Source: Welwitschia mirabilis
Taxonomy: Eukaryota; Gnetophyta; Gnetopsida; Welwitschiales
Length of the DNA: 64,000 nt
Direction: 5' to 3'
Assembly (NCBI GenBank): GCA_051453625.1
Contig: JBOZIK010000001.1
Coordinates: 15,471,778-15,535,777, forward strand
In this document: piece by piece, positions 24,899 to 35,871 of the stretch
Layout: the number at the start of each line of letters is the position of its first letter
How positions within the stretch are numbered: the stretch's first letter is position 1
Translations under genes and position numbers: made by a program
Notes under the pieces: model-generated
Databases searched by the model: none
What the model was told of the DNA's origin: nothing
The model's input: the letters and a program-made list of their open reading frames with translations, nothing else

Positions 24899-25438
24899 TC
24901 TTGGAAATTAGAGTGTGATAGTTGTCTAATACCATGCTAGGATTTAGATGTAAAAAATTTTAATATTATGCTTATGATTTAGGTTACAAATGCTCCAAAT
25001 TTAAGTTTCATAATTAAATACATATCATTTTTTATGATTTTGTAAATAATATAAATAAGAGGTAAAGAAATAAAAATCTATAATATTTTAACCTTTTAGT
25101 ATAATAATTGAAATAATTAATAATTAATAATGAAACATCATTAACATAGTACCTAAAATAGGTAGTTTATAAATGAAGCACCTCCCTAAGTCTTACACTT
25201 AAGATTTTGTAACTCAAATGGTTCATCACACTTATAATTTTAGATATTTTTCTTCTTATTATTATTATTTTTGAAAAAATTAATAATATTCAATATTATA
25301 AAGTTTTAGTAGAAACAAGTGTTTTGTTCTTTAGATGTAATATTATCTATATTCAAAATTTGAATTAAAACATATTATTTCATGTCATGTTACCGAGATA
25401 ACAATTGATCAAATTAGTTACGTTGACCTAATAATACA
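24899..25438 (-). repeat. 5' LTR of the 20402-25438 element
   Basis: On the minus strand it starts TGTATTATTAGGTC and ends TAATTTCCAAGA, where CA has become GA. About 540 bp against 509 bp for the partner; differences are small indels plus substitutions throughout, indicating old age. Confidence 0.82.
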
Positions 25439-26236
25439 TTATTCATATACTTATTCTCTAATTATTCTTGTACATGCATGACTTATAACTAATAAATAAT
25501 TTACATGATTAATATTTTAATTATAAATCCTGCTTTTGATTAGAATGAAAAAAGTAGAGAATGAACACTATTCCATCATTAGAAGAAAAAAATGATGAAA
25601 TTGATTTGATTATATTTGTTGAAATAAAGAAATCCACATAGAAACAAAAAGTAATTACTTAATTATTTAAGCATAAAAATTTTAAAATAATAAGTTAAAA
25701 GTAAAAACTAAATAATTAAATTTGATTCATATACAAAAAAGAGACAAAGATAATTCATCATAAATCAAACTCTACATCCAAGGCTAGGACAAGGCTTATA
25801 ATGAGTAATTAATCTTATTAAGGTGATTTTTTTTTGAGGTTATTTCTTTTAAGTTTTGTATTGGTCTATATAAACATATTCTTAGATATTTGAATACATA
25901 GAGGAGTATGAAATACATCACTATAACTTGATGTTTGAAAAATTATAGTAGTAACAAAAATCATAGAGGAAATTTTAGCAAGTTCAAGAAATCATCAAAT
26001 TCTAAAAAAGTCATGTGAATATTATGCATATTTGCATATTTAATATTCTTGTCAAGTTTTATGGTTTATAACATTAAAAATCTATTCCATCAGATTATAA
26101 CTTTATCAACTATTTTTCTCCTACATTTTTTATGACTTAAATATAAACTAATTTATGAGATTAATTTTGAAATTCAAAGTTGATCTAGGATCACAATACA
26201 TTTTTTTTTTGTATAGCTAAATCTAAAAAAATCAAG
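25439..26236 (+). repeat. possible 5' LTR of copia B, boundary unresolved
   Basis: This stretch lies between the previous element and the copia B primer site, where an LTR is expected. I find no second copy to prove it and cannot fix its start. Confidence 0.3.
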
Positions 26237-26250
26237 TGGTATTAAAGCCC
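26237..26250 (+). promoter_or_regulatory. decayed primer-binding site, tRNA-Met type
   Basis: TGGTATTAAAGCCC differs from the usual TGGTATCAGAGCCC by two transitions and lies about 660 bp before gag. Confidence 0.55.
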
Positions 26251-26911
26251 TTATTAAACTCTATTAAATCCTTATTGAAATGCTATTGAAATCTACTTAA
26301 TTTTCCCTTGAACTTCTATTATTTTCTTAATGATCTTTAGCATTAAAAATTTCTAAAATGTATTTTTCTATTTTTAAATTTTTGTGTTCTTTTCTGTTTT
26401 TAAATATATCCTCTAGAAAATTCTTAAAATGTTTTGTAGATAAATATTGAACAAATTCTAGCACCTTTTTTAAAAACTGTTTCTTAACAAATTCATCTCA
26501 AATTTTTAAAAGTGTTTTATTATCATTTTTAACAATTCTATTATATATCTAAATATTTCTTTTTTGGATGAAATCATTGTAACTTTTGATAATTTCATTA
26601 GATACATATATGTTTCTTTTTACATAAAATCTTAATAAATTTTAATAATTATATTATAGACCTAAATGTTTATGTTATAGAATCTATTTTTTGAATGCTC
26701 ATGGACTCTTTGCATTTGTTTGTACAAGTTCTTAATTTTTAAATCATAGAATTATTTTGTTAAAAATTTTAATAAAAATAGGACAATATATTGGTTAAGT
26801 GTTTTTTTGAAAAAAAGAAAACTCCAAAGTAGCCATCTCAAACCTATTAGAAAAGACTCAAATTATTCAATCTCATTTCTACTCAATAGCAAATCATAAG
26901 AAAAGGAAAGA

Positions 26912-27480
26912 TTCCATATTTTAATGTCATTTCCTATGAGTTTTGGTATCATAAAATGGTGATCTATCTTAAATCTTATGTGAATTGGGATTATGCTAAG
27001 ATTGATTTTTCTTTTGCTAAACTAGAAGATAACCTTAGGGATTATGAGAACTATATAAAATATGATTGTAAGTCCATGTTAATCATCCAATCAAGCATAC
27101 CTGATAATGAATTTAAGAATATAATCAAGTATAGCTCAGCCTATAAACTTTGGAGATGATTGAATGATGTCTATTAAGGTCATAAGAAAATAATATCCAT
27201 AAGGTTATAAGATATAAGAATTAAGTTTGATAATATTAGAATGAAAGAAGGAGAGAATGTAAAGACATTTATTCAAAGAGCCAAAGATCTATTCTAGATA
27301 ATATCTAATCTATATTATGAAATTCCAAGTAATGACATTGCTTTAAAACTATTAAATCTCTTATAAAACATTTTAAACACCTTATCACAAAAATTAGTAA
27401 CTTTATAGATTTAAATGTCTTAATCTTAGAATAGCTCATAGAACATCTTGTCTAGTTTGAGTACTTTCTTAAGAAGGAAG
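26912..27480 (+). pseudogene. copia B gag (UBN2-like capsid)
   Basis: Gag forms the virus-like particle. The reading begins about PYFNVISYEFWYHKMVIYLK at 26912, upstream of the ATG at 26956, so that ATG is internal. An open stretch to 27159 ends with AYKLWR, then a stop replaces the next codon. Further on, IKFDNIRMKEGENVKTFIQRAKDL (27220-27290) is the conserved helical part of copia gag. Copia C has matching segments at 56797 and 57087. Stops at about 27160, 27175, 27208 and later. Confidence 0.8.
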
Positions 27481-27599
27481 TGAAAATAATAATAATCTTC
27501 AAAATATCCACTAGTATAGGATTACATAGTTGAGGTTATTAACATGGTAGAGGAGATAAAAATACATGAGATAGAGGAAACTTTACTTCAATAAAGTCC

Positions 27600-27700
27600 T
27601 ATAAAATCATCAATCTGGGAAAGAATGAGAGAATGTTACTATTGATACAAGAAAGGACATTGTATTAAAGATTATCAAAAGAAGAAATGGAGTGATACAC
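27600..27700 (+). pseudogene. copia B gag zinc knuckle, broken
   Basis: A CCHC knuckle binds element RNA during packaging. The sequence keeps the first Cys (27634-27636), the Gly-His pair and the spacing (ECYY, stop, YKKGHCIKDYQ), but the second Cys codon is TGA at 27643-27645 and the last Cys is Tyr. It cannot fold as a zinc knuckle. Confidence 0.75.
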
Positions 27701-27839
27701 ATGAGTCAAACATGGCTAAAAGATATGACTCTTTTTAAAAAACATAATTATGAGAAAATTATAATAAAAAGGATAAAATAAAATAAGTAAACATTAGTGG
27801 TTTTGCAATTGAAATAATAACTTTACATTGGAATTTGGT

Positions 27840-29095
27840 ATTCTCATCTAATAGATTAAATTTTTGGTACATTAATAGTAGTCATTAAAAGTACATAACC
27901 TATAAAAAGAACTTGTTCTAGAATTACATTATTAAGAATCTAGAAATGGTGAGATTTGGAGGTGGTATGATAGTCAAAAAAAGGGATAAGACATTTAGTT
28001 TAAGAAAAATCACAAAGGTAAAAATTTTAGAACTAATGATGTTTATTATATTTTTAAATCTTGTTATAACTTGATTAGTTCATGGCAATTGATTAATAAT
28101 GGATTTAAGAATGACTTTCATGATAAAAATGTATTTTATCAAAAGATAAAAAAAATCATAGAAATCCCTAAAACTAGAAGCAACTTACATCAAATCATTT
28201 TTGACAAAGCACTTCTCTATAAAGAAGATATTTTATTAATATGACATAGAAAAATAGATCATACCTCAATTAAGTACATGCATGGAATAATAAAACATAA
28301 TCTTGTAAGAGGATTTCCATACTAAAATTTCAACTAACAGATCAATGTAAAGAGTGTCTCTAAGGGAAATATTCTAGAGTCTCATTTCCAAGATAACTTT
28401 AAAACTTCACAAAAGATATCCTTAATTCATTCAAATATTTGTGGCCTATTCTAAACAAAATTATTAAATGGAAGTATGTACTTTATTATTTTTATTAATG
28501 ATTTTTATAGATTATGTCCTATGTATTTTATGAAATACAAATCTTAAAATTTTCATTAGTTTAAAGTTATTTAAAGATGGACAGAAAGGGATATAGGTCT
28601 AAAGATTAAATGCTTGAAAACCTATAAAAGAGGTAAGTACCAATCATATGAATTTTTGAATTATTTAGAGAATTGTGGAATTTATCATCAAATGGTAATA
28701 ACCTACACACTATAACAAAAAGGAATTATTGAATGTAAGGTTTATTTTCTACTAGACATGAAAAGAACCATGATAATTTAAGCTAATTTAAGAAAGACCT
28801 TCGAGGAAAGAGTAGTTAAAATAGAAAAATGCATACAAAATTAAATGGTTAGTAGGAACCTCTTAGATTGAACACTTTACAAATAATAATATGAATACAA
28901 ATCTGATTTATCACATTTGTAAGTATTTAGTACTAAATTCTTAGTTAAATAGATAAAACTTAGAATAGATAATCCTGAATTTAGATATAAATCTTCTATA
29001 TTTATTAGATATTATAGCATAAATAAGACCTATCGTTGCTATGATATAAATCATAGAAAAATTATAAAAAGTTTAGATGTTAAATTTATTATTAC
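27840..29095 (+). pseudogene. copia B protease tail and integrase
   Basis: After a protease-like WYINSSH segment (about 27860), the integrase core follows. The first catalytic position reads HSNICG at 28428, Asn for Asp. The second reads LKTYKRGKY, with Tyr at 28623-28625 where the family has Asp. The third motif (KGIIECK, about 28725) keeps Glu. The C-terminal block FRYKSSIFIRYYSINKTYRCYD near 28980 and KIIKSLDVKF near 29060 matches the post-integrase domain of copia polyproteins. Frames change several times. Confidence 0.8.
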
Positions 29096-29439
29096 TAAAA
29101 TTGAAAATAATGATTGAGTGATCATGAGTCCAGTAATTCTAAGTATGATGAGGTTGCTTCTCTTCCAAAATAAGCTTATGAATGAGTTGGGAAAAATCAA
29201 ATTCTTAATCAAAATATTGAGGAAATTCAAAATTAAGAAGTTCACATGCTTCATCAAATTCTTAAAAATTAAAGCAATTTTAAAATATTAAATTTATATC
29301 ATAATAGATCCACTATCATAGATCTTATGTTAGTTTCTATTAAAGCTCAGAATCAATTATAAACTCTTATGATATTACTAAATTATAAGAAAAATCATTA
29401 TTATTCACATAATATTTAGTTATAAGTTATAAAATCATG

Positions 29440-29647
29440 AATGAAGATCCATTATGCTAGAAATATGCCAAAGATTCATCACATTTAATAAAGGCAATGA
29501 AAGAGGAAATGAGATAAGTTGGAAAAACAAGACTTGGATTCTTATATTAAGTCTAAAGGATACAAATATTACTAGTACAAAGTGAATTTACTACACCAAA
29601 TACAATCCTAATAACATACTAAACAAATGAAAATCCTATCTAATGGT
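29440..29647 (+). pseudogene. copia B reverse transcriptase, N-terminal fragment
   Basis: MNEDPLC, then AMKEEM near 29488 and TWILI...STK, stop, IYYTKYNPN near 29532-29600 follow the start of copia RT. The tryptophan expected after STK is TGA, consistent with TGG to TGA. The homology ends at 29647, where the LTR at 29648 begins; the rest of RT, including the YVDD box, is absent. Confidence 0.7.
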
Positions 29648-30305
29648 TGTTCCACTAATTACTTACACATATTTGATAAGGTATTTTGAGTTGTTTTGTA
29701 GGAAACTAAATAGGTAAATACTTCATTTCCATGATAAAGGAGAGTAAGGATGAAAAGGATGAAAATATGAAATTTTCATAATAATGTATAAGCATTCTAA
29801 GAAAATATGAATATTCTATATTTTTGATGATAACTTCCTGCAAATGATAAGGTTAATGAAATAATTAAAGATTTATAAAAGTCCATCATCCACCTCATCA
29901 TCCAGATAATAGTATAGGTCACTGTACCAACAAGATGCTAACTAATCATGAGGTGGCATTATCTCCTCTATTTTCTAGACAACTAGATGAATGACATTGT
30001 TGTAATACCCACACTGAACATTCACCAAAATTTCACCATTTATATTCTGATTTCTTCCTGTGCAACTATTACAGTTTACCTATGCCTTTATATTTATACT
30101 ATTTTGTGTCTTAAGTCAAGAAATAAAGGTTTCCCCCTTGACTTCTCCTTGTCTTCATTTATACTTGAAATTCTCATGAGAGAAGATTAAAGGGCTGGAG
30201 AACCATCCTATAGTTTTAGAAAAATATTTCCTTGATGTTTGGTAGTGCTTACTCTATTGAGGTATGGCTACTTTGTAACATAGATGTGGTGTGATTTATA
30301 ATACA
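29648..30305 (+). repeat. truncated LTR of the E2-type gypsy family, inserted in copia B RT
   Basis: Starts TGTTCCACTAATT and matches the E2 and E1 LTRs: TTTGATAAGGTATTTTGAG near the start, CATCATCCAGATAATAG...CACTGTACC in the middle, and GAAATTCTCATGAGAGAAGA...CTACTTTGTAACATAGATG near 30160-30290. The last 350 bp of the LTR are missing or unrecognisable. No purine tract precedes it, so it is a solo or truncated copy. Confidence 0.75.
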
Positions 30306-31740
30306 AGACATGTCCTTTTTTGTAATGCAGAAAATAGAAAACTAAATCTAATAGAAAATAAAACTATAAACCAAATCATTAAAGATCTAAAAGAGGTAAA
30401 AACATGAAAGGAATAATACTAAAACAAAAAATAAATCAATTAGTATTACTAGCAATTTCACTTCTAGCTTAGAGAAATACAACAGATGATCCTGACAGGA
30501 TCTAGAACCCTAAAGGGGAGGGTGAATAGGTTATTTTAAAAACTTATGCCCAAAATAAAATTGAATCTATCTAAGTACATTTTACATATGAAAATAATGG
30601 AATCAAGAATTGTGCATACAAAATTGAAAAACTGAAAGTAAAGAATTAAAAGACAGAAAAAGACAAACTACCAATTATAATTCATACTAGATTTATTATT
30701 ATTTGGGAACTTCCCTACTCCACTCTTGATTATCAGCTTCTCCCAAGATTGATCTCAGATCTCTGTTACTCCATAGGTTTTCTCAGGTTTATCTGTAACC
30801 CTTACAATTGGATTTTTATCGGCTAAGTTTCAACCTTAATAATGGATTTTTATGGGCTAAGTTTCAACCTCTGAAAGAAATGGATGTGATGTAATGAAGC
30901 CTTGATTAGTCATATATCATAAGTTCTATAGTAGTACAATGAATAAAGCTCTTCTCTAATAGATCACAATGATGAAGCTCCTAGATTTGATTTTGAATGA
31001 ATTTCTTATGCCAATTATTGATCTCCTAAATAAGATGTGAAGTAATACAATGATACACCAATGAAAGTACAACCTGATCTTTTAGATCCACAATGATTAT
31101 ACCAAATACAAACAGTGACCAAAAGATCTCTAGGTCAACAATAGTAAAGCTATTTATATTGGAGGGCTACTAGAGTTTATTACAAATGAATTGTGCCTCC
31201 AACAACTATAAATAGCTAGAAAATGGCTAGGTAATGGCTAGGTAACGAATACATAATGTTTAGATATTTTACTTTTTCGATTCATCCGGTCGGCCCCACA
31301 AAAATCCAGTCGACCCCATGAGAGTTCGATTGATCCCATTCTGGGTCTAGTTGACCCTTGCCTCTCAGTCTAGATCTATGGTCTATCAGCTTCTCAGGTC
31401 CGATCGACTCCATTAAAATCCAGTTGACCCCTTTCCTCTCGGTGTGGAACTAGTGCCTCTTAGTTCCTCAAGTCTGGTCAACTCCATAAGAATCTAGTCG
31501 ACTCCTTTGGGTTCAGTCCATTTTTCTTGCGACAGCTTCAGGTGTGGTCAATCCCTTTAGGATCTAGTCGACCCCTACTAGAGGTTAATATAACTCAACA
31601 GGTTTCTAGTGCATTTTTGGTTTAATTCTTTTACTTACAAAGCTCAATCTCATTTGCACACAAAATATAACATTTTGCACTATACAAGAGATATTATTTT
31701 AACATAAATTGGCAAATATAATCTAATAGTTTACACTGTA
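30306..31740. repeat. LTR-like repeat with unusual base composition
   Basis: The sequence changes character at about 30490: an inverted GATCCTGACAGGATC string is followed by AAAGGGGAGGGTGAATAGG. This opening is known to me as a recurrent start or end of plant copia-type LTR repeats (recollection, not checked). A cluster of GTCGAC-like units lies at 31280-31590. No coding region is visible. Orientation is uncertain, probably minus. Confidence 0.45.
31280..31590. repeat. GC-rich cluster of GGTCGACYCC-like units
   Basis: About ten diverged copies of a 17-20-bp unit such as CCGGTCGGCCCC, CCAGTCGACCCC, CCGATCGACTCC, CTGGTCAACTCC and TAGTCGACCCC, arranged in pairs at higher-order spacing of about 60-110 bp. 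It stands out from the AT-rich surroundings by base composition. Confidence 0.8.
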
Positions 31741-33264
31741 AAAAGGTTTTTGTAATTGCAAGGATTTGGTGATGTCAATCTGAGAGGTTTTATATACTCA
31801 TAAAGATTTAGTGATGTGAATCAAAGAGGGTTTTTGTAACTATGAAAATGCAAGGATTCTGAGATTTCTAATAATCTCATTCTCTATATGGGGGATTCAA
31901 ATACTATAAACATTCTTGCATATGGCTTATAAGGAGCCTCCCCATATAATTTTGAAGCTAGAATAATGGCTATAGATTTTAATTTTACTTTATCTAATGA
32001 TTTATTTGAGCAACATGTTACTGATCTTTTCTTGTGATATATTTTCTTCCAAATCTTAGGATATATCCTAAGGTCAACATCTTTCTTGGAATAAATTAAT
32101 TTAATTTTATTCTATTATGATATTGTAGCTTCGTATCCACTCTAAAACCTCTATGATAGAGAAAGCTATTTCCTTACATGCTTTTAGTTATCTTCATTCT
32201 ATTTTAATAGTTTAATAATGAAAAATCAAATTTTGACATCCATGATCTGAAATACTATCATGTGCCTTCTTTTTATTTTTTTCTTTTCTTTTTTTTAGGA
32301 GCTACCAGATTTGTGTGTTAATTTTAAAAAATTCAAGCCTAATATTAGTAAGCTCTTCAAACTAATTACTGATATTCAAAACGTTTTTTTTTTCACTTCA
32401 CACTAAAACAATGTATTTGATTGATATAGATTTGAATAACAATGGAAAGTTTTGTCCCTTAAAGTTAGTCTTAATGCCCCTTAGAAACAGGTTATCTACT
32501 TCAATCTTATGAATTCTTAGAACTAGTATCATAAAGAAGGTCATTTGTTTAAACATAATCTCTTGTTACAATAGAAAAAGTGCACTAATAAATCTCATTA
32601 AGACAATGTTCAAACTACTTCTATTTCAAGGTTTGTTTTTAGTCAAAATACTTTGTCTTTAGTAAAAATCATACAATATCAAAAACTCAAGAGATCTAAT
32701 CTTATTCAATGAGTAATGAAAAAGAACTTGATGATTCTTTATTTAGGAAGAATTTAGTGCATAAAATGCACATGATTTTATTTCAAATGATGATCTGAAA
32801 AGTAATGAGAAATTGAGTATAGGAGAGTTCAAAATAGTGAAATCACATAAACAACACAATCCTAATGGACCTTTAAAAAAAACTAAGTTTTCTAATAGAA
32901 TCATCTCTCTTATTACAAAATCCTCAAAGGACAACATCACATTCTCTAACTTGCAAAATTTTGTAGACCTTGACTACCATCTAATAGTTGTTTTCCTTAG
33001 TATGGAAAAGGCCTCATCTCTCATGTACCCATTATTACATATCCTTGGAATTTTCAATGGCTTACATTCAAGTTGCATGAAACAATGGTCTCCTTAAAGG
33101 AAGAAGATTTTTCCAAACTTGCCTTCAATTCTATCTTGCACCATTATCCAAATTCACTTTTTCTTTAACACCAATTTTAACTTTATTTACTATTTTGTTA
33201 TTTATTTATTCCTTTCTTTTTCTTTCTCTCCTTTTTTTATTTTCATTTGGTGTTTTTTTAATAG
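31741..33264. other. unassigned sequence left of E3
   Basis: This is where the 3' non-coding region and 3' LTR of minus-strand E3 would lie, but I find no LTR boundary. The open frames at 32743-32940 (minus) and 32813-33097 (plus) overlap each other and show no known motif. Confidence 0.4.
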
Positions 33265-34200
33265 TCTACAATGCTAAGTTAAGGAGATAAATTTTCAAGG
33301 AAATTTGTATAGCCTTAAATGATTAAGTAAAATCATATCATTAGGTAAAAGTTTTCCTTAGGATATGTTTAAATTGAAAGCTTTTATTTTTTTTATTTTT
33401 GAATATGGTGGACTTTATTAGGATTCATTTCTAATTTCTTCTATTTCATTTAGATCAAGATTCCTAAATTCTAAAGCTTCATTAAATTTATGATTAACTT
33501 ATTTAATAACCTCAATAGGATGCTAATAATATCTTCTAAAAATACACCTCTAAGACAACATTTTAATTGAGGTTTTGTAAAAAGTTTGACGAGTCCAAAG
33601 AGCACCAGTAAGGTGAAGCAACTAAGGTTTTAAATTAGAATTTATCCTTTTTACCCCACAAAATTCTCTTTAATTTTTGGTTAGTAACTTCTACTTAACC
33701 ATTAGTTTTTGAATGGTATGTAGTCATAACTTTCTATAGAATACCCCATTGCTTCATTAAATTATTCATTCTTTTATTTAAAAAAATGAGTTTCTTTATC
33801 ACAACTCATAATTTTAGAATGGCTAAAATGAGATAAAATATGTTATTTTAAGAATTTGAAAATCCCTCTAGCATCATTTGTTCTAATTGGAGTATCTTCA
33901 TTACTTAGTGACATAAGAAACACAAAGTAATGTGTATAAATAACTAAATAATTAAGGAAATAATCCACCAAATTCTATACCCCATACATAAAATGGTTGA
34001 ATTTCAAAAATAGATGAAAGATACATTATATCTCTCTTTTTGATACTTCCTAGTCATTAATTGATATTTAATACAACATTTACAATATTCATAAGCATCT
34101 TTGCATAGAGTTGGCTAATGTAGCCTAGACTATTGAATCTTTTTCTTTGTAGAAAAGTAATCTATGGAAACTCCATCACGTGCAAATTTTAAAGCACTTA
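33265..34200 (-). pseudogene. E3 integrase, zinc finger to C-terminal domain
   Basis: The zinc-finger end KDAYEYCKCCIKYQ (about 34105-34060) keeps its CxxC. The core gives WGIEF at 33984-33970, where the first catalytic Asp is Glu (33973-33975); an SCDKETHF motif near 33800; and TNG, stop, VEVTNQKLKRIL near 33700, which keeps the third Glu. The C-terminal DLNEIEEIRNES and a decayed GPF-type segment extend to about 33265. Function is lost through stops, yet two catalytic positions remain recognisable. Confidence 0.8.
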
Positions 34201-34449
34201 AATTTTTAGATTATAGAATGCATTAATTAATAATTTTATCATCATGGTATTTAAATAAATAAGTATCATGCCTAAAACACTTAATTACCTCATTTAAGAC
34301 ATGCTTTTTATCTTAAGTGTTCTAGGGACTAGGTAATTTATGAGTAACAAGATAGTTTAGTAAAATTTGCATATCAAGGTTCCTATTGTAAAGCTAGAAG
34401 ATACTTATTAAGAAATGTATCATCAATAGGTATGGGATATAAATAATGA

Positions 34450-34870
34450 GGAGAGGAAGACATATCACATGTTAGGGAATTAGCAACAACATTTTTAACA
34501 CTTTTTTTATTCATGATCTCTAGCTTGAATACTTGCAATGATAAAATACATTTAACATTTCTATCTTTGAAATATTTTTTATTTGTTACATATCTATGAG
34601 TTGAATGATTATGAAAAACAAGGATTTTTGCATCTATAAGATATGATCTAAATTTTCTAAGGTGGAAACCATAACTAGAGGCTCTTTTTCAGTTTTTATA
34701 TAATTTAGTCGAGAATCATGTAAAACTTTACTTGTATAGTAAATAACATATAGTCTTTCATGTCTTCTATGTCTTAAATAAATTCCTACAACATAATCAT
34801 TTGGATCATAAAGTCATTCACAATAAAGCTACTAATTAGGAGGTTGTACAAGGTGTTTTGAAGTAAGAAG
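34450..34870 (-). pseudogene. E3 RNase H domain
   Basis: NDYVVGIYLRHRRHERLYVIYY and SRLNYIKTEKEPLVMV (about 34815-34650) match the gypsy RNase H core, including the TEKE helix. The segment is open for about 50 codons, then decays. Confidence 0.8.
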
Positions 34871-34949
34871 AGATTCTAGAGTTTCAAACACAAATTAACA
34901 ATTAGTAGTTCATTAAAATGATGCATCTTTAACAAAAAAATAAGCTAAA

Positions 34950-35660
34950 TATTTGGATATTTAAAAAAATTCTTCAATAGATATTTTAAAATAATCGTCA
35001 TGTCTAAAAAATATCTCACATATTTAACACCTTTAGAAATAAAAATATAGGTAATACATTGAATTTTAGCATGGTCTATTTCTCTACCATATTTAGGTAC
35101 AACACATTCTAAGATAATATCTTAAATAATCATAAAATGACATTTTCTCTAATTAAAAATGATTTTTTCTCTTTTCAGACATTCAAAAACAAGTTTAAGA
35201 TGATTTAAATAAGATTCAAAAGTTTTACCCAAAACAAAAAAATCATTCATAAGTACTTCTATAATTTTTTTAATCATATTAAAGAATATACTTATTAGAC
35301 ATGTTGAAAAGTAGTTAGGCCATTACATAAATCAAAGGACATACATTCTTAAAAAGTTCTAAACATACATGTAAAATTTGTGTTATCTTAATGTTTAGGA
35401 TAAATCTTTGTCTAGTTGTATCGTAAATATTCATCTAAGAAACAATAATACTTGTGACTAGCTAGCTTTCTAGGATTTGATCAACAAATGCTAAATGAAG
35501 TGGTATTTATGATCATACCATTAAGTTTTCTATAGTTAACTATGATGGTTCTAGACTTCATAAGCATAGTTTGGGAAGGACTAACCCATTAACTATTAGA
35601 GATTAAATAGATAACATTAGCATTTAGTAACTTGAGGGCATCTTTCATTCCTACTTGAGG
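34950..35660 (-). pseudogene. E3 reverse transcriptase with damaged catalytic box
   Basis: The N-terminal block reads DALKLLNANVIYLISN, stop, WVSPSQ (35655-35585), followed by NYRKLNG and YCFLDEYLRYN. Near 35330 the SFDLCNGLTTFQ segment replaces the usual MPFGLCNAPxTFQ. The active-site box reads VLMNDFFVLG: the first aspartate is Asn (35245-35247) and the second is kept (35242-35244). A 22-bp local duplication (CTTGAGGGCATCTTTCATTC and its copy) lies at the 5' edge beside the microsatellite. Confidence 0.82.
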
Positions 35661-35670
35661 GAATCTTTCA

Positions 35671-35715
35671 TTACATACATACATACATATACATATACAT
35701 ACATACATACATACA

Positions 35716-35771
<56 letters not shown>
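35671..35771 (+). repeat. compound microsatellite (ATAC)n(TA)n
   Basis: Roughly 17 tetranucleotide units, interrupted once by ATATAC, then about 14 TA units, ending at a 100-N gap. Confidence 0.97.
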
Positions 35772-35871
35772 NNNNNNNNNNNNNNNNNNNNNNNNNNNNN
35801 NNNNNNNNNNNNNNNNNNNNNNNNNNNNNNNNNNNNNNNNNNNNNNNNNNNNNNNNNNNNNNNNNNNNNNN
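35772..35871. other. assembly gap, exactly 100 N
   Basis: Placeholder-size gap directly after the (TA)n run. Any 5' part of E3 would begin behind it. Confidence 1.

Larger units (their letters stand above)
20402..25438 (-). mobile_element. minus-strand LTR retrotransposon with unrecognisable interior
   Basis: Two direct repeats (20402-20910 and 24899-25438) flank 4 kb. Read on the minus strand, the right repeat is followed without a gap by TGGTATCAGAGATGG, whose first eleven bases are the primer-binding site complementary to initiator tRNA-Met, and the left repeat is preceded by the purine-rich AAAATGGGAGG. This is the full set of LTR-element landmarks. No gag or pol domain is identifiable between them. 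The tRNA-Met site is common in copia elements, so copia or a non-autonomous derivative is most likely. Candidate 5-bp flanks (TCCTA and TTATT) do not match. Confidence 0.82.
26237..29647 (+). mobile_element. copia B: degenerate Ty1/copia element, truncated in RT
   Basis: Order on the plus strand: primer site (26237), AT-rich leader, gag (about 26912), zinc knuckle (27634), protease/integrase (27840-29095), and the first part of RT ending at 29647, where an LTR of another family begins. Its gag resembles that of copia C closely enough to place both in one family. No 3' LTR is visible. Stops are frequent in all frames. Confidence 0.82.
33265..35660 (-). mobile_element. E3: minus-strand Ty3/gypsy pol remnant, Athila-like, distinct from E1
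   Basis: Reading right to left: RT (35660-34950), RNase H (34870-34450), integrase with zinc finger and C-terminal extension (34200-33265). A stop or frameshift occurs every few tens of codons. LTRs, gag and protease are not seen; the microsatellite and gap at 35671-35871 cut off the 5' side. Motifs in RNase H and the integrase extension (DLNEIEEIRN near 33440) differ from E1/E4, so this is another family. Confidence 0.82.

Noticed and set aside
20397-25443. Target-site duplication for the minus-strand LTR element
   Set aside because: TCCTA and TTATT do not match; recorded as absent rather than forced.
26942-26953. TTGGTATCATAA as a primer-binding site for copia B
   Set aside because: It is coding: it reads as part of gag (EFWYHKM), matching copia C gag at the same place. 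A better site lies at 26237.
32813-33097. 94-codon plus-strand frame and the overlapping minus-strand frame 32743-32940
   Set aside because: Mutually antisense and without known motifs; the position fits E3 3' non-coding sequence. Left as unassigned.
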